DNA from: Durusdinium trenchii | Taxonomy: Eukaryota > Sar > Dinophyceae > Suessiales > Symbiodiniaceae | DNA: 64,000 bases | Assembly: GCA_963970005.1 (NCBI GenBank) | Contig: CAXAMN010022696.1 | Location: 304,507 to 368,506, forward strand | Direction of reading: 5' to 3' | Part shown: positions 8,965 to 19,600 of the stretch, in pieces | Layout of the letters: every line of letters starts with the position of its first letter | Position numbering within the stretch: position 1 is the stretch's first letter | Notes under the pieces: generated by a model | Databases searched by the model: none | Seen by the model: only the letters and a program-made list of their open reading frames with translations | Told to the model about the DNA's origin: nothing | Position numbers and translations under genes: made by a program

Positions 8965-10061
8965 CCCGGGATCACCTCCTCCAGGACCAGGAAAGCCGCC
9001 GCCACCTCCGGGATTTCCTCCGCCACCTGGGTTGCCAGGAAAGCCTCACTTCCGCCAGGGTTGCCCGGAAAGCCTCCGCCAGGAAGACCGCCACCTCCAT
9101 GATGTAGTCCATTGCCTCCCCCTGGAAAACCACCTCCAGGATGACCAGGAAAACCCATTCCTGCCAGAAACCCACCGGCACCAGGAAGACCTCCTCCATG
9201 GAGACCACCATGACCACCCATGTGACCTTGCCCTTGAGCTCCCCAACCTAGATGCCCTCGATGAAGACCACCTCCCACCGACGAAGCTTCAGACACGGTT
9301 GGACCCAAGGCACTAGGCTGACCAGCCTCTCGCACTGACGGCTCTTTTTCACTAATTGCTTCACCTGGAGCACAGGTTGACTTTTGTTGATCTTGTCCCG
9401 AATCGCCACCCCCTGGACGAGTGCCACCCTTGGAGGACCCAATCTCATAGTGACTAGGCGCTTGGGGCACCACCCCTGCTGTTCCTTCAGCCTGACCTCC
9501 CGAGCAAGCCCTCGAAAAGGTCTTGGACACCTCTGCAACCCCTGGGATCATCGACTGCACCAAGCCACCGGCCGCGGAAACACGGTTGAAGACCTCCATG
9601 AGGCTTGTCTTTGGGGTTGACCTTTGACCAGAAGTTCCAAACTCCCCGGAATAGGCATAGCTCCCTGCCTGCCCTCCCCGAGAGCCACCTCCAACCAAGG
9701 CGCCAAGCAGCCCACCCTCCATAGGTGAACATGTAGTCGAAGGAGGCATACTCATAGTGCCCCACATAGACCCCCATGCATTTGGCTGGCTCATGGTGTT
9801 TGGAAAAGGTCCCCACCTTTGGTTCATGTGGTGTTGACCCCAAGACTCACGCTCTGTCCACAAACGAGCGTTTTCACTCATCAAGCCCTGCAAAACAGCC
9901 TTAACTGCATCTGGAACATCACGTGGTGGGCTTGTTGTCGGGGTACCACCAGGAAGCAACTCAGTGGATTCTGAGGGGAGATCTGCCGGACGGATGGCTC
10001 TAAGAATAGCCTCGTCCCTCAACCCTTCCGACCAAAAAGGGTTCCAGTTGTCTGGGCTCAA
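8850..10061 (-). CDS. copia Gag N-terminal region, Gly/Pro-rich, frameshifted
   Basis: A 403-aa open frame starting with 'MSPDNWNPFWSEGLRDE', 182 bp downstream of the 5' LTR. The second half is a Gly/Pro/His-rich low-complexity tract with repeats such as 'GGGFPGG'. Near 9040-9060 the Gly-rich reading moves to the frame of the downstream Gag ORF, and the last ~50 residues of this frame look out of register. The start is chosen because it is the first Met after the primer site. No enzymatic motif. Confidence 0.6.
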   Translation of the reverse strand: MSPDNWNPFWSEGLRDEAILRAIRPADLPSESTELLPGGTPTTSPPRDVPDAVKAVLQGLMSENARLWTERESWGQHHMNQRWGPFPNTMSQPNAWGSMWGTMSMPPSTTCSPMEGGLLGALVGGGSRGGQAGSYAYSGEFGTSGQRSTPKTSLMEVFNRVSAAGGLVQSMIPGVAEVSKTFSRACSGGQAEGTAGVVPQAPSHYEIGSSKGGTRPGGGDSGQDQQKSTCAPGEAISEKEPSVREAGQPSALGPTVSEASSVGGGLHRGHLGWGAQGQGHMGGHGGLHGGGLPGAGGFLAGMGFPGHPGGGFPGGGNGLHHGGGGLPGGGFPGNPGGSEAFLATQVAEEIPEVAAAFLVLEEVIPGCPMQDCRRGWVASWLSKNPWERSICHLSKSFRSPGTG

Positions 10062-10221
10062 GACCGTTGGTTGGTCCTTTTGGGCATGTCAAAGCCCCCG
10101 CAGAAGCTGGGACGTCCTCGATGGCAGGCATGTTCGGGCTCTCTGGTGTCCTTTCAGACACCTCCTCTTCACTCATGGCGAGAAAGCGAACGCGAGGTCC
10201 AAAAAAAGAACCCTTCACGCT

Positions 10222-10242
10222 AAGCGTCTTGGGCTCATAACC
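10222..10242 (-). promoter_or_regulatory. Primer-binding site for a 5' fragment of initiator tRNA-Met
   Basis: Directly after the 5' LTR the - strand reads GGTTATGAGCCCAAGACGCT. Its complement reads as the anticodon arm of initiator tRNA-Met with a central CAT anticodon (AGCGT...GGGCTCATAACC). Drosophila copia is known to prime from an internally cut initiator tRNA-Met in the same way. The match sits exactly at the LTR border. Confidence 0.75.
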
Positions 10243-10352
10243 CACAGCAGGATCCGCACGATCCTTTTCACTTCGAACAAAAAGGGCTTCAAGCGTAAAG
10301 TGACCACATCTTATGGTTTCTCATGAACTCGAAAGCAGCTCAGACTTCTGCT
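10243..10352 (-). repeat. 5' LTR of the copia element (110 bp)
   Basis: Partner of 1637-1746 with one mismatch. It is followed on the outer side by ATACA, the target duplication. No TATA-like promoter stands out within it. Confidence 0.88.
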
Positions 10353-10710
10353 ATACATATATACATATATATCGTCATATATGGCTACAATAGAAATGAT
10401 ATTTGAACTACGGTTTTTGTATATTATGCTTTTGAAACAAAACCGTTCACCTTAAACAGGCCCTTTGGACCTGTTTTGAACGCCAAGGAGCGACTCGCCG
10501 CCGCAGGCAGCTGGATCGCCGCGGCTGGACCGCCACGCTGCCCACGCTGCCCGGGCGTCGCCGCCGTCGCCGGCGTCGCCCTCCGCCGACGCGTTGGCGA
10601 AGGGCACTCGCTTGGTGTCGGTGAGAGCGGCTTCGGTGGTTTTGGTGCGAGAAATGGAGAAGGAACGAAAGGCAACCTTCACTGAGCTCAGTGCAAAAAT
10701 CACCGACACC
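10353..10710. other. AT tract followed by a GC-rich island
   Basis: The retroelement landed beside an AT-alternating tract (about 10350-10385). At about 10480-10680 follows a GC-rich block with GCC/GTC triplet repeats, open in several frames on both strands. The - strand reading begins 'MSVIFALSSVKVAFRSF' and could be a transit-peptide-like first exon, but nothing confirms it. Confidence 0.3.
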
Positions 10711-12204
10711 TGGGCAACATATTTGCAGCGTTTCTGTTTGTTTTTCTGGGTTGATGTGGGCTGTGCCTAACAGGGTTGAACCCCCCAAAATGAAGCACTA
10801 GTGGTAGAAGATGGTAGAAGTGTTCTTTAGTCTTTCTATGCCCTGCAGGAAGCAAGACTGCGGGTTGACGGCCTGCGACAAGCATTGGAGTCAGGGCCCA
10901 CCAGCCAACTGGAAAGAGAGTTGCATCGCGCATTCTCCAAACTGGCAGAGCTTTGTCCAATATACAAAGGCATCAGTTTGAACTCTCTCACGTCTCTCTA
11001 CATATTGCAGGAATCGCCAATAGTCAAACGCTCTCGACTGGGAGTAAACAGTTGACGGTGTTTGTTCCTTGTTTGCGTATTCATTGTTGTTGAAGGGGCC
11101 TAGTGACATTGCAGACTAGCGTGTCGCTGTCCTTGTTCAACTGATCTCTGAACCTAGGTGCAGTGGAACATCGGAAAATGTAGGCTCAAAGTAGGCCCAA
11201 GAACTGTTCCATTTATGCGGATTTGGTCATGCGCGATATGGTTGATATGGCTGGCTTGACAACTGACAGAGAGTGCCAGCACCAAGCAGCTTTGTGCCGT
11301 ACTTGATTGCACCTGACAGTGTGGCTGAGGAATTGCAGGCGCAGAAAGCCTTGAAGCTCTTTTCCCTGATTGCAACATCCCGGCGTGTCACACATCCCTA
11401 CATTTACGTCACAGGTGAAGCTATGGCATCGCCATCTCCAGACGACTTCCCCAGGTTCCATGGCCACTTGGCACCATGTGACGCAACATGTGTAGCACAT
11501 GCGACCCTTTCCAGAATGCGCCCCTACGCTTTGTGCCAAGAAACCATCCCTTTTAAACTTGCAGTAACCTTGCTACGAAGCAAAAGCAGCTCCAAAGTCC
11601 AGGACAGTTTGGCACGCTTCAACTTTAGAGCTGTTGTTAGGATGCAAATGTGTTGGCGAGCAAGTCGCATGAATTCAGCAGCCTATTGCTTTCCTGCTGC
11701 TCCAGCCAAGGCAATGGACATTGACAGCTTTCACTCATTGATAGACATTTTTCATGCGCTCCGGGGCAACGATTCCAGAGCTGCAGCTCGCGCAGTGTTC
11801 ACGCAGCCTTCCTGACATTCTGCCCTTTTCCACAAAAGTGTCTTCAGACTTGGCTTTGTGGGCGCTGCGAGCTGTGTTCACACAAAGTTTAGTTTAGGAC
11901 ATGATGCACTCTTGATACCTAGGGTGCCATCATGGTCAACATTGCTTGCGTTTGCTTGCAAAAGATGACCTCGTAGATTCCCGGCTTCTCAACCACAGTA
12001 AGAAGTTGCATTGTTGAGATTAGGCTTGAGGCGGAATCCAGGAGGGTCAGCCTCATTGCAAACATTTTGCAAAGCAACAAAAACATTCAACTGAGTCCCA
12101 TCATTTTCAACCGCGGGTTTTCGATAAACCCCGATGTCCAGCTTGACAGATATTCCGTGCCGAGAATGCTTGGTTTGCTGAGCTGGTTGGCTTTTTGTTG
12201 TGGC
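10711..12204 (+). repeat. Duplicated segment, copy A (upstream of PPR gene A)
   Basis: About 1.49 kb repeated at 14176-15675 with high identity and scattered small indels. It contains an exon-like stretch starting after CCCTGCAG at 10849 ('EARLRVDGLRQALESG', helical) and a 180-aa open frame at 11273-11815. That frame does not stay open in the second copy, so it is either not coding or decayed there. Together with the PPR gene this forms a ~3.46-kb tandem unit. Confidence 0.75.
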
Positions 12205-12295
12205 TGCCATGTTAGCCCTTCGCACGGCAGGCCTTCCTTGTAGCCACCAATGCTCAAGATGTACAGGATAATTTGTTTGTCCAAAACTCCGCACC

Positions 12296-13690
12296 ATGGC
12301 GAAGGAGGCTAGGCTACAGAGCCATGGACATATTTGGGCGTTTGAGTGCAAAAAATGGAAGGATTCCTTGGCGGCTCACAAGTTTATTGCCAATACAGCG
12401 GAGCAACGTTCTGACATATTAGAAAGTGCCGTCCAAAGCTTGCTGGATCACCGGATTAGTCTTGAACCGCGCACGCTGACAGTGGCCATCAGCTCTTGTG
12501 GGCGGGCGCGCAGATGGCAAGATTCACTTCACATGTTGAACCTGGCTCATGCCCACAAGCTGCAAGCAAATGTAATTGTTTGCAATGCTGCCATCAGTTC
12601 TGCTGAGAAGGGTTCGCAATGGCGGTATGCACTGCACATGTTTGAGAAGATGAGTTTTGAAAGACTGTTCCCAGATTTGATCACGTACGGTCAAGCCATT
12701 GGTTCCCTGGAGAGGGCCTCGCAGTGGCTGTTTGCAGTGGTCATTTTCAGTACGATGCTTGCGCAACGGATCACCCCTGATGCTATCCTTTGTAATACCA
12801 TGATTAGCGCCTACACAAGGGCCATGAACTCTTGCAGAACAGGGCAGTGGCAAGGATCAGTGCACTTGCTTGACATGATGTGCTCACAACAGCTCAGACC
12901 CGATATCATCAGCTACAGCGTCGCAATCAGCTCTTGCACACAAAGCTTGCAGTGGCAATTCGCGCTGGATTTGTTCAACACACTGCAATCAAAACTAGTC
13001 ACACCTGATGTGATTCTTTATAGCGCTGCCATCAGTTCCTGCGAAAAAGGGCAGCAATGGCAACTGGCGCTGTGTTTGTTCGACTCCATGAAGGCACAAG
13101 AGTTAGCTCCAGATGTGATCATTTACAGTGCCGCCATCAGCTCTTTGGAGAAAGGACTGCAATGGAAGCTTGCAATATCACTCTTCAAAATGATGATCCA
13201 AGAAGATGTGCTGCCGGATGCCGTAACTTTTAATGCAGCTATCAGTTCCTGCGGAAAGAGCTCGGAGTGGCAACAGGCTTTGCTTTTGCTCAGCCGCATG
13301 ACTTTGCATGTGGTTCGGCCCACAGTGGTTAGCTACAATGCAGCGATGAGTTCCTGCGAGAAAGGCTGCATGTGGCAACTAGCGGTCGAATTGCTGAGGA
13401 TGATGAAGCTGCAGCGTTTGGTGCCAGACATCATCAGCTACAATGCTGTCATTAGCGCCTGTGAGAAGGGCTTGCAGTGGCAAATGGCGTTGCATTGTAT
13501 GAGGATGATTGACATTCATTCCATTATGCCGGATCTTGTGACATACAATTCTATTGCAAGTGCCTGTGAGAAGGGCTTGCAATGGGAGCGTGCTATGCAC
13601 TTGTTCAACACCATGCGCGATTCAAGCACGACGCCAGATGCCATCACTTGCAGTGCAGTCATTAGCTCTTGCCAGAAGTCAGCTCAGTGA
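12296..13690 (+). CDS. Pentatricopeptide repeat (PPR) protein, copy A, exon 1
   Basis: A 464-codon open frame starting ATG, 'MAKEARLQSHGHIW'. From about residue 55 it is built of about eleven ~35-aa repeats with consensus 'PDVI.YSAAISSCEKG.QW..AL.LF..M', the dinoflagellate PPR type. PPR proteins bind organellar RNA sequence-specifically and act in cleavage, stability or editing; this is family knowledge. No catalytic C-terminal domain is seen. The last repeat is cut after 'VISSCQK', and a further repeat continues downstream, so a splice donor probably lies just before 13690. The upstream sequence that in copy C encodes a hydrophobic leader is frameshifted and stopped here, so targeting is uncertain. 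Confidence 0.85.
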   Translation: MAKEARLQSHGHIWAFECKKWKDSLAAHKFIANTAEQRSDILESAVQSLLDHRISLEPRTLTVAISSCGRARRWQDSLHMLNLAHAHKLQANVIVCNAAISSAEKGSQWRYALHMFEKMSFERLFPDLITYGQAIGSLERASQWLFAVVIFSTMLAQRITPDAILCNTMISAYTRAMNSCRTGQWQGSVHLLDMMCSQQLRPDIISYSVAISSCTQSLQWQFALDLFNTLQSKLVTPDVILYSAAISSCEKGQQWQLALCLFDSMKAQELAPDVIIYSAAISSLEKGLQWKLAISLFKMMIQEDVLPDAVTFNAAISSCGKSSEWQQALLLLSRMTLHVVRPTVVSYNAAMSSCEKGCMWQLAVELLRMMKLQRLVPDIISYNAVISACEKGLQWQMALHCMRMIDIHSIMPDLVTYNSIASACEKGLQWERAMHLFNTMRDSSTTPDAITCSAVISSCQKSAQ

Positions 13691-13856
13691 CTTGGATCAT
13701 GTCATGATTTACACATTTGTCAAGACGTTTTTTGAAGCACTGTATCACTTCAGTTTTTTGCGGGGTCTCTTTGGGGTCTCTTCTAGACGTTTTGAGACTC
13801 GAGGTGGCGCTTGGGTGTGCACCTCTTCCAACAAAGTCTTTGTGAAGGTCCAGGAG

Positions 13857-13990
13857 GGGGCTTTGTGCCGGATGTGGTGGTGCTCAATGCAGCCCTGACG
13901 TGTGAACGCTGGCAACGTGCTGGGCTCGTGCTGGAGACCATGAGTAGCTGGGCGCAACGCTACCATGTTCAATCGCAACCTCAAGCGTAG
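13857..13990 (+). CDS. PPR copy A, exon 2
   Basis: After an intron ending CCAG or GAG the reading 'FVPDVVVLNAALTCERWQRA' continues a PPR repeat and runs to TAG at 13988-13990. A third exon-like piece (about 14130-14170, 'QRLTPDGISYSI') follows a TGCACTCAG acceptor. The coding end may therefore lie beyond this stop through alternative splicing, or was lost at the duplication junction. The exact acceptor is ambiguous. Confidence 0.6.
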
Positions 13991-14175
13991 AAACGAAGGT
14001 TTGGCATTTCCAGTCTTTTTGGAAATTGTTGGTTGGAGTCAGTTGGGAGCAAGCCTTGAAGAGTGTGTGTTGATAATTGCATTGGCATGGCCCCTGCTTA
14101 TCTCTTCTATCTCCTGTGTTGCACTCAGGTATACAGCGTTTGACTCCCGATGGAATCAGCTACAGTATTGACGCT

Positions 14176-15675
14176 TGGGCAACATGTTTGCAGCGTTTCT
14201 GTTTGTTTTTCTGGGTTGATGTGGGCTGTGCCTAACAGGGTTGAACCCCCCAAAATGAAGCACTAGTGGTAGAAGATGGTAGAAGTGTTCTTTAGTCTTT
14301 CTATGCCCTGCAGGAAGCAAGACTGCGGGTTGACGGCCTGCGACAAGCATTGGAGTCAGGGCCCACCAGCCAACTGGAAAGAGAGTTGCATCGCGCATTC
14401 TCCAAACTGGCAGAGCTTTGTCCAATATACAAAGGCATCAGTTTGAACTCTCTCACGTCTCTCTTACATATTGCAGGAATCGCCAATAGTCAAACGCTCT
14501 CGACTGGGAGTAAACAGTTGACGGTGTTTGTTCCTTGTTTGCGTATTCATTGTTGTTGAAGGGGCCTAGTGACATTGCAGAGTAGTGTGTCGCTGTCCTT
14601 GTTCAACTGATCTCTGAATCTAGGTGCAGTGGAACATCGGAAAATGTAGGCTCAAAGTAGGCCCAGGAACTGTTCCATTTATACATGCGGATTTGGTCAT
14701 GCGCGATATGGTTGATATGGCTGGCTTGACAACTGACAGAGAGTGCCAGCACCAAGCAGCTTTGTGCCGTACTTGATTGCACCCGACAGTGTGGCTGAGG
14801 AATTGCAGGCGCAGAATGCCTTGAAGCTCTTTTCTCCTTGATTGCAACATCCCGGCGTGTCACACATCCCTACATTTACGTCACAGGTGAAGCTATGGCA
14901 TCGCCATCTCCAGACAACTTCCCCAGGTTCCATGGCCACTTGGCACCATGTGACGCAACATGTGTAGCACATGCGACCCTTTCCAGAATGCGCCCATACA
15001 ATCCTTTTTAAACTTGCAGTAGCCTTGCCCGCTACGCTCCAAGCAAAAGCAGCTCCAAAGTCCAGGACATTGTTCCAGTTTGGCGCGCTCAAACTCTAGA
15101 ACTGTTGTTAGGATGCTAATGCGTTGGTGAACAAGTCGCATGAATTCAGCTGCCTATTGCTTTCCTGCTGCTCCAGCCAAGGCAATGGACATTGACAGTT
15201 GTCACTGATTGATAGAAACTTTTCATGAGGTCAGGGGCAATGATTCCAGAGCTGCAGCTCGCGCAGTGTTCACGCAGCCTTCCTGACATTCTGCCCTTTT
15301 CCACAAATGTGTCCTCAGACGTGGCTTTGTGATCGCTGCGAGCTGTGTCCACACAAAGTTTAGTTTGGGACATGATGCACTCTTGATACCTAGGGTGTCA
15401 TCATGGTCAACATTGCTTGCGTTTGCTTGCAAAAGATGACCTCGTAGATTCCCGGCTTCTCAACCACACTAAGAAGTTGCATTGTTGAGATTAGGCTTGA
15501 GGCGGAATCCAGGAGGGTCAGCCTCATTGCAAACATTTTGCAAAGCAGCAAAAACATTCAACTGAGTCCCATCATTTTCAACCGCGGGTTTTCGATAAAC
15601 CCCGATGTCCAGCTTGACAGATATTCCGTGCCGAGAATGCTTGGTTTGCTGAGCTGGTTGGCTTTTTGTTGTGGC
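14176..15675 (+). repeat. Duplicated segment, copy B (truncated tandem unit)
   Basis: Second copy of 10711-12204. It starts exactly where PPR copy A's third exon breaks off (after ACAGTATTG) and stops matching after GGCTTTTTGTTGTGGC, before a PPR start codon. Indels and stops break the frames found in copy A. The exon-like stretch beginning at 14314 is preserved. Confidence 0.75.
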
Positions 15676-16532
15676 CATGTTGACCCCTCGTGCAGGATGC
15701 CGTGCCAGCAGCATGGGAAACGATCCTTTTACCAGGCCCAGGCTCAGCAATTTCGACTGCTTGTCATGACAGGTGTTCTGGTGCTGCACGCGTGGAAGAT
15801 CTGAGCATATTTTGGAGGACTTGGAAGTTATAGTCTACGATGTTTCCTAGGAACTAGTAGCTACTTGCTCCTAGTAGTACGGCCAGGAGCCCCTAGTAGC
15901 GTCCTTGCTCCTAGTAGCGATGCCAGGGGCCCCTAGTTTCCCCATGTTTCCCCAAAGTAGATGAATTGTGTACTGGACTCGCTGGACCCTCACAAGAGCC
16001 ATTGGCTAAGAGCAATGAACGCAGACACAACAGTTCCATGGAATGATGTCGGTGTATTGGTGCTCGGGATATTCCAACGTTGCCTGGAGTGGCTGCACTC
16101 AGTCCCTATTGAAGACTGATGTGGGAACTGTGATAGATGGAGAGAGGTTGGTTCGAATTGATGGACTGATCGAGAGGTGGAATGTTTCTTAGTTACTAAT
16201 TCGTTACTACTTGTAAGCTTGAAAGCTACTTCTACCGGTGCCCTTGTTACTAGTAGCTTCTAGCTACTAGTAGTAATGTTTCTTAGACACTGTATCTTCA
16301 ACATCTGAACACGTGACTGCAACGCGGCGAGCATCCAAACAGCGTGGGACAGTTGTGTTTGGCACAAGGAATCAGGCCAGTTCGAGACACAGACCATTTT
16401 GGGCTATGAGCATCGCTACTAACACGGTGCATCGCTACTAGTAGCAAGAAGCTATGAGTAGCTAGTAGCTATTTGTCATGGCACGCGCCCTTTGTTACTA
16501 GTAGCGTCCTTGCTTCTAGACCATTTTGGGCC
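15676..16532. other. Repeat-rich stretch without a recognised gene
   Basis: CTAG-type units occupy about 15841-15950, 16190-16280 and 16420-16530. A ~23-bp sequence around AGACCATTTTGGGC occurs at about 16392 and again at 16517, the second copy directly before the amidohydrolase start codon. Confidence 0.4.
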
Positions 16533-16643
16533 ATGAGCACGCGCCTGGCCGCCGTGGCCGCCGCTTCAGCTGCTTCAGCTGCTGTGGCTTGGATGCTGTG
16601 GCATCGAGCCCGGCGCTCTCGGCGGAAGGCGTTGCTGTCTTGT
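16533..16643 (+). CDS. Amidohydrolase exon 1 (N-terminal anchor)
   Basis: ATG at 16533 begins 'MSTRLAAVAAASAASAAV', a hydrophobic segment followed by 'RARRSRRKALLS': a signal-anchor or transit-like N-terminus. The donor is either GT at 16642 or GA at 16644; only the GA choice keeps the frame open into exon 2. Confidence 0.6.
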
Positions 16644-19600
16644 GAGTGAGTGGAACACTGGGCACCAGTCGAGAGGAGAGAGAGGGAAGGGGAATCAGTT
16701 GCGTATTCTGTGAAAGTGAGTCTTGCCTTGGATTTGCTAATGAACGTGATGTCACGATGTGTCTATCCCATCTGCGTTCACTTCTGAGAAAGGTGTCCGC
16801 ATTCACTTCTTTGAACGTTTGAATGACTCAACGACCGTCAAGTGGGCCCACCAACTCTGCAGGAGGGGCCGTGGCTCCTGCGTAGCGTCAGCATCCTTGA
16901 TACGCTGTCACCCAATGGTTACCGCGAAGTGGATGTTCTCCTAGGCCTCGGACGCTTCCGGAAAGGGACGGGATGGGAAGAGGAGAGCTGTAATGTCCCA
17001 ATAATGTTTCCACAGAAAGCTTTGACTTGTAGCATTGTAGCACCCTTCGGTGCACGTCCCATCTTGCCTATTGAAGTCCGCAGAAGAATTGACAACCAGA
17101 AGGTGCTTCTTGCGTCCGCAGGGGGGGTTGAATGTGATTATGCTTTAGGTGTTTGGCATGGCATTGACCGTGCTTCTTCCTTTGTTTTGCTTCTTTGGAT
17201 TGACCGTGGGGACTTTCGATCGACGGCCTTGTGAAAAGGCACTTCTGGAAAGATCGACCTCGTTGCGGCACCCAAGTCGCTGATGACGGCTGGCGCGGGG
17301 GTCATCGACGGGAAGAACAAGTTGCTGATGCCAGGCTGATGGAAGGAAGACTGTTGCGGGCAATTGTTTCTTTGCGTTTTCTTTGCGTTTTTCCATTAGG
17401 AACTGGCCTTACTACTTGGGGCTCCTGGCCTTACTAGGAACACTGTTCGCTACGAACGGGGCTCCTGGCATCGCTACTAGGAGCAAGAAGCTACTAGTAA
17501 CAAGAAGGCTACTAGGTTGGAGATGTTGGAGGCCATCGCTAGTAGGTTGGAATATGTTGTTTCAAGTACTGGAGGTGTCGAGAAGCGGTGTGGTATTGGA
17601 AATGCGGTGTGGTCGAGAGAGTACTGGAACTCTAGCATTTTGACGGGATTGTGATCCATGTATGGGAACCTAGCACATTCACGGTGCATGTTTGACATGT
17701 AAACAATGCAATGGCCTCCAACCTGATAGGGCCTCCAACCCAATAGCAGTGGCCTCCAACCAAATAGCCTAATAGCATGTTTTTTGTGTACATTCACCAC
17801 CCCAGAAGTTTCGGCTTCGTGGATCTCGTTTTTAGAGGTCCTAGGTTGAGGCTTAGCACCTCGTCCCGCGCTGCATGTGCGGTGGTTGGGTGCGACCTGT
17901 GGTGATTGCCCTTTTCTTGGTGTTCATCTTCCACGGCCCTGCGACCGGAACCTTCGTGGCACAAAAATCGGCGCAAGCGCCGTGCACGTGCCAGAGCCCG
18001 CCTGCACCGCAGGCAATCCAGATTCACACACCTGGATTCGAAAGCTGCATCGCTGTTGAACTGCCATCACGGCAGCCAAATGCCGCAATCCATGGTCAAT
18101 GGAGCGGCGTGGCGATGCGAATGCGGCTCGGTGCAGCTCCAGCGGCACAGCTGGTGTGCGGGATGTGGCACTCACTTTACCTCTACGAGCTGGAGTACGG
18201 TGGGTGCCAGAGGCCGGTCCAAGTCTGCACGTGCAAAGCAGACCAAGGTCGAAGGGGACAAGAACAAGAACAAGAACAAGGGCAAGCCCAAAGAATCGGG
18301 GGCCACTTTGTCACCTTTTGTGGACTCCCCGCAGAAGAGTGCGCCATGGAAGCCAGGCACGCCATCTACCAGGCTGCCAGTGGATCTAGTGTCGGAAGAG
18401 CAGGACAAGGAGACGGTGAAGGCAGCTGGCCAGCAGATGGTGATCCCGGGAGGTGCGACAGCATCTACGGAAGGGGACGCCGAAGTGCTACAGCCAGAGG
18501 TCAAGGACAGATTCACCGAGCTCCTTCACCTGATGGGGGATTCCGCACCAGAGACCTTGAAGATGGAGGTGCAAAAGTTCCTGGCGCCAGAATCATGCAA
18601 GAAGCTGCGACATCAAGATCTCTCCAAGGCGGACAAGTTGGAGCGACAGATTGCTGCAGCCAGGAAAGAAGTAGACTTGCTGGACTCGAGATGGAGAGAG
18701 TTTGTTACGCTCATCCAGACGAAGTTCGAGCACCAGAGGCAAGGCTATATTCAGCAGCGCGAGACCCAGCTCCAAACACTCGACAAAAGATGAAGGAGCT
18801 GGAGAGCTTGCGAGAAGAGATACGTCGCAGTGCAGCCAATGTCAAGAGCACCGAAGCGGCGGTCAAGCCAATGAGTCAGGTGACACAAGAATCTGGCGCA
18901 GAGGCAGAGATTTTCCAGATGGACGTGGACAAGCTCAACAAGCGCAATGCCATGTGTCCGTTTGGGCAACCCTCCAAGATTCCGAAGCTGGATGGACAAG
19001 GGAAGAAAGTGCCAGAAGACCTGGACGACAAGCTGTGAAGCTGAATGTCGTGGAGTTTGGTTTGGGGCATCTTCCTTTGACATCTTTGCTATGGGCGGCT
19101 CTTTTTGGGCAGGCTGACGGCTGGCATGAAGAGCTGTGCGCTGATCATGACAATGAACGAGTCCTTCAACAGGAAGTTGGGGGTCCCTGGATCTTGTTCA
19201 TTCGGTCACGTTTTGGTCAGGTCTATGTTTTGGCACCCTTTGGACTTCTTTGGGGTTTAGGAGTCTGGGGATTTCCCTTAATTGCGCCTTGGTTTTGGGC
19301 AGCATGGGGATTAGCCGAACATGGCACTGGAAGCTGGCGAGACCGAAGGGCAGGAGGGCATCATGGTAGAAAGAAGCTGGCAGGAACAAGAACATGGAAT
19401 GGTTGGCTTGCTGTGCTTTTTTACTTCCTGGCCCCTTTTTGTGCTCAGGGGGTTGGTGCGGTGACCAACTTCTTTGACTTTGAGGCGGATGACCTATATG
19501 ATGACGGGAATGCTTTGATGCAACGGACGATGAAAACAGGGGACTGCTCTCATCCTGAGGGTATGCCAATATCTTTGGGGTTTTCGGATGGGAAATCAAC

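Larger units (their letters stand above)
1637..10352 (-). mobile_element. Ty1/copia-class LTR retrotransposon, complete ends, decayed frames
   Basis: An 8.7-kb element reading right to left. Identical-but-one 110-bp direct repeats (1637-1746, 10243-10352) are its LTRs, and each outer edge carries the 5-bp duplication ATACA (1632-1636, 10353-10357). Just inside the 5' LTR is a primer site complementary to the initiator tRNA-Met anticodon arm; just inside the 3' LTR is a purine run. Coding order on the - strand is Gag, CCHC knuckle, aspartic protease, methyltransferase-like domain, HHCC zinc site and DDE integrase, RT, RNase H, hydrophobic segment, dUTPase, extra ORF. Integrase before RT defines Ty1/copia. 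At least four frame changes break the polyprotein, yet the LTRs differ at only one base of 110. This suggests a recent insertion of an already defective copy mobilised in trans, or some assembly error. Confidence 0.9.

Noticed and set aside
10424-10788. Overlapping Ala/Arg-rich frames in a GC-rich block
   Set aside because: Several frames on both strands are open because of triplet-rich composition; no motif or splice context selects one.
11273-11815. 180-aa open frame on the + strand
   Set aside because: The duplicated copy at about 14750-15290 has indels and an in-frame stop, and the protein matches nothing; it is not supported as a gene beyond a possible exon fragment.
11989-12351. 120-aa - strand frame overlapping the PPR start
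   Set aside because: Part of it is preserved in copy B, but it overlaps the clearly coding PPR start on the other strand and shows no family motif.
12524-13600. Several - strand frames with repeated 'LQALLTGT' motifs
   Set aside because: They are the antisense of the PPR repeats and copy their periodicity.
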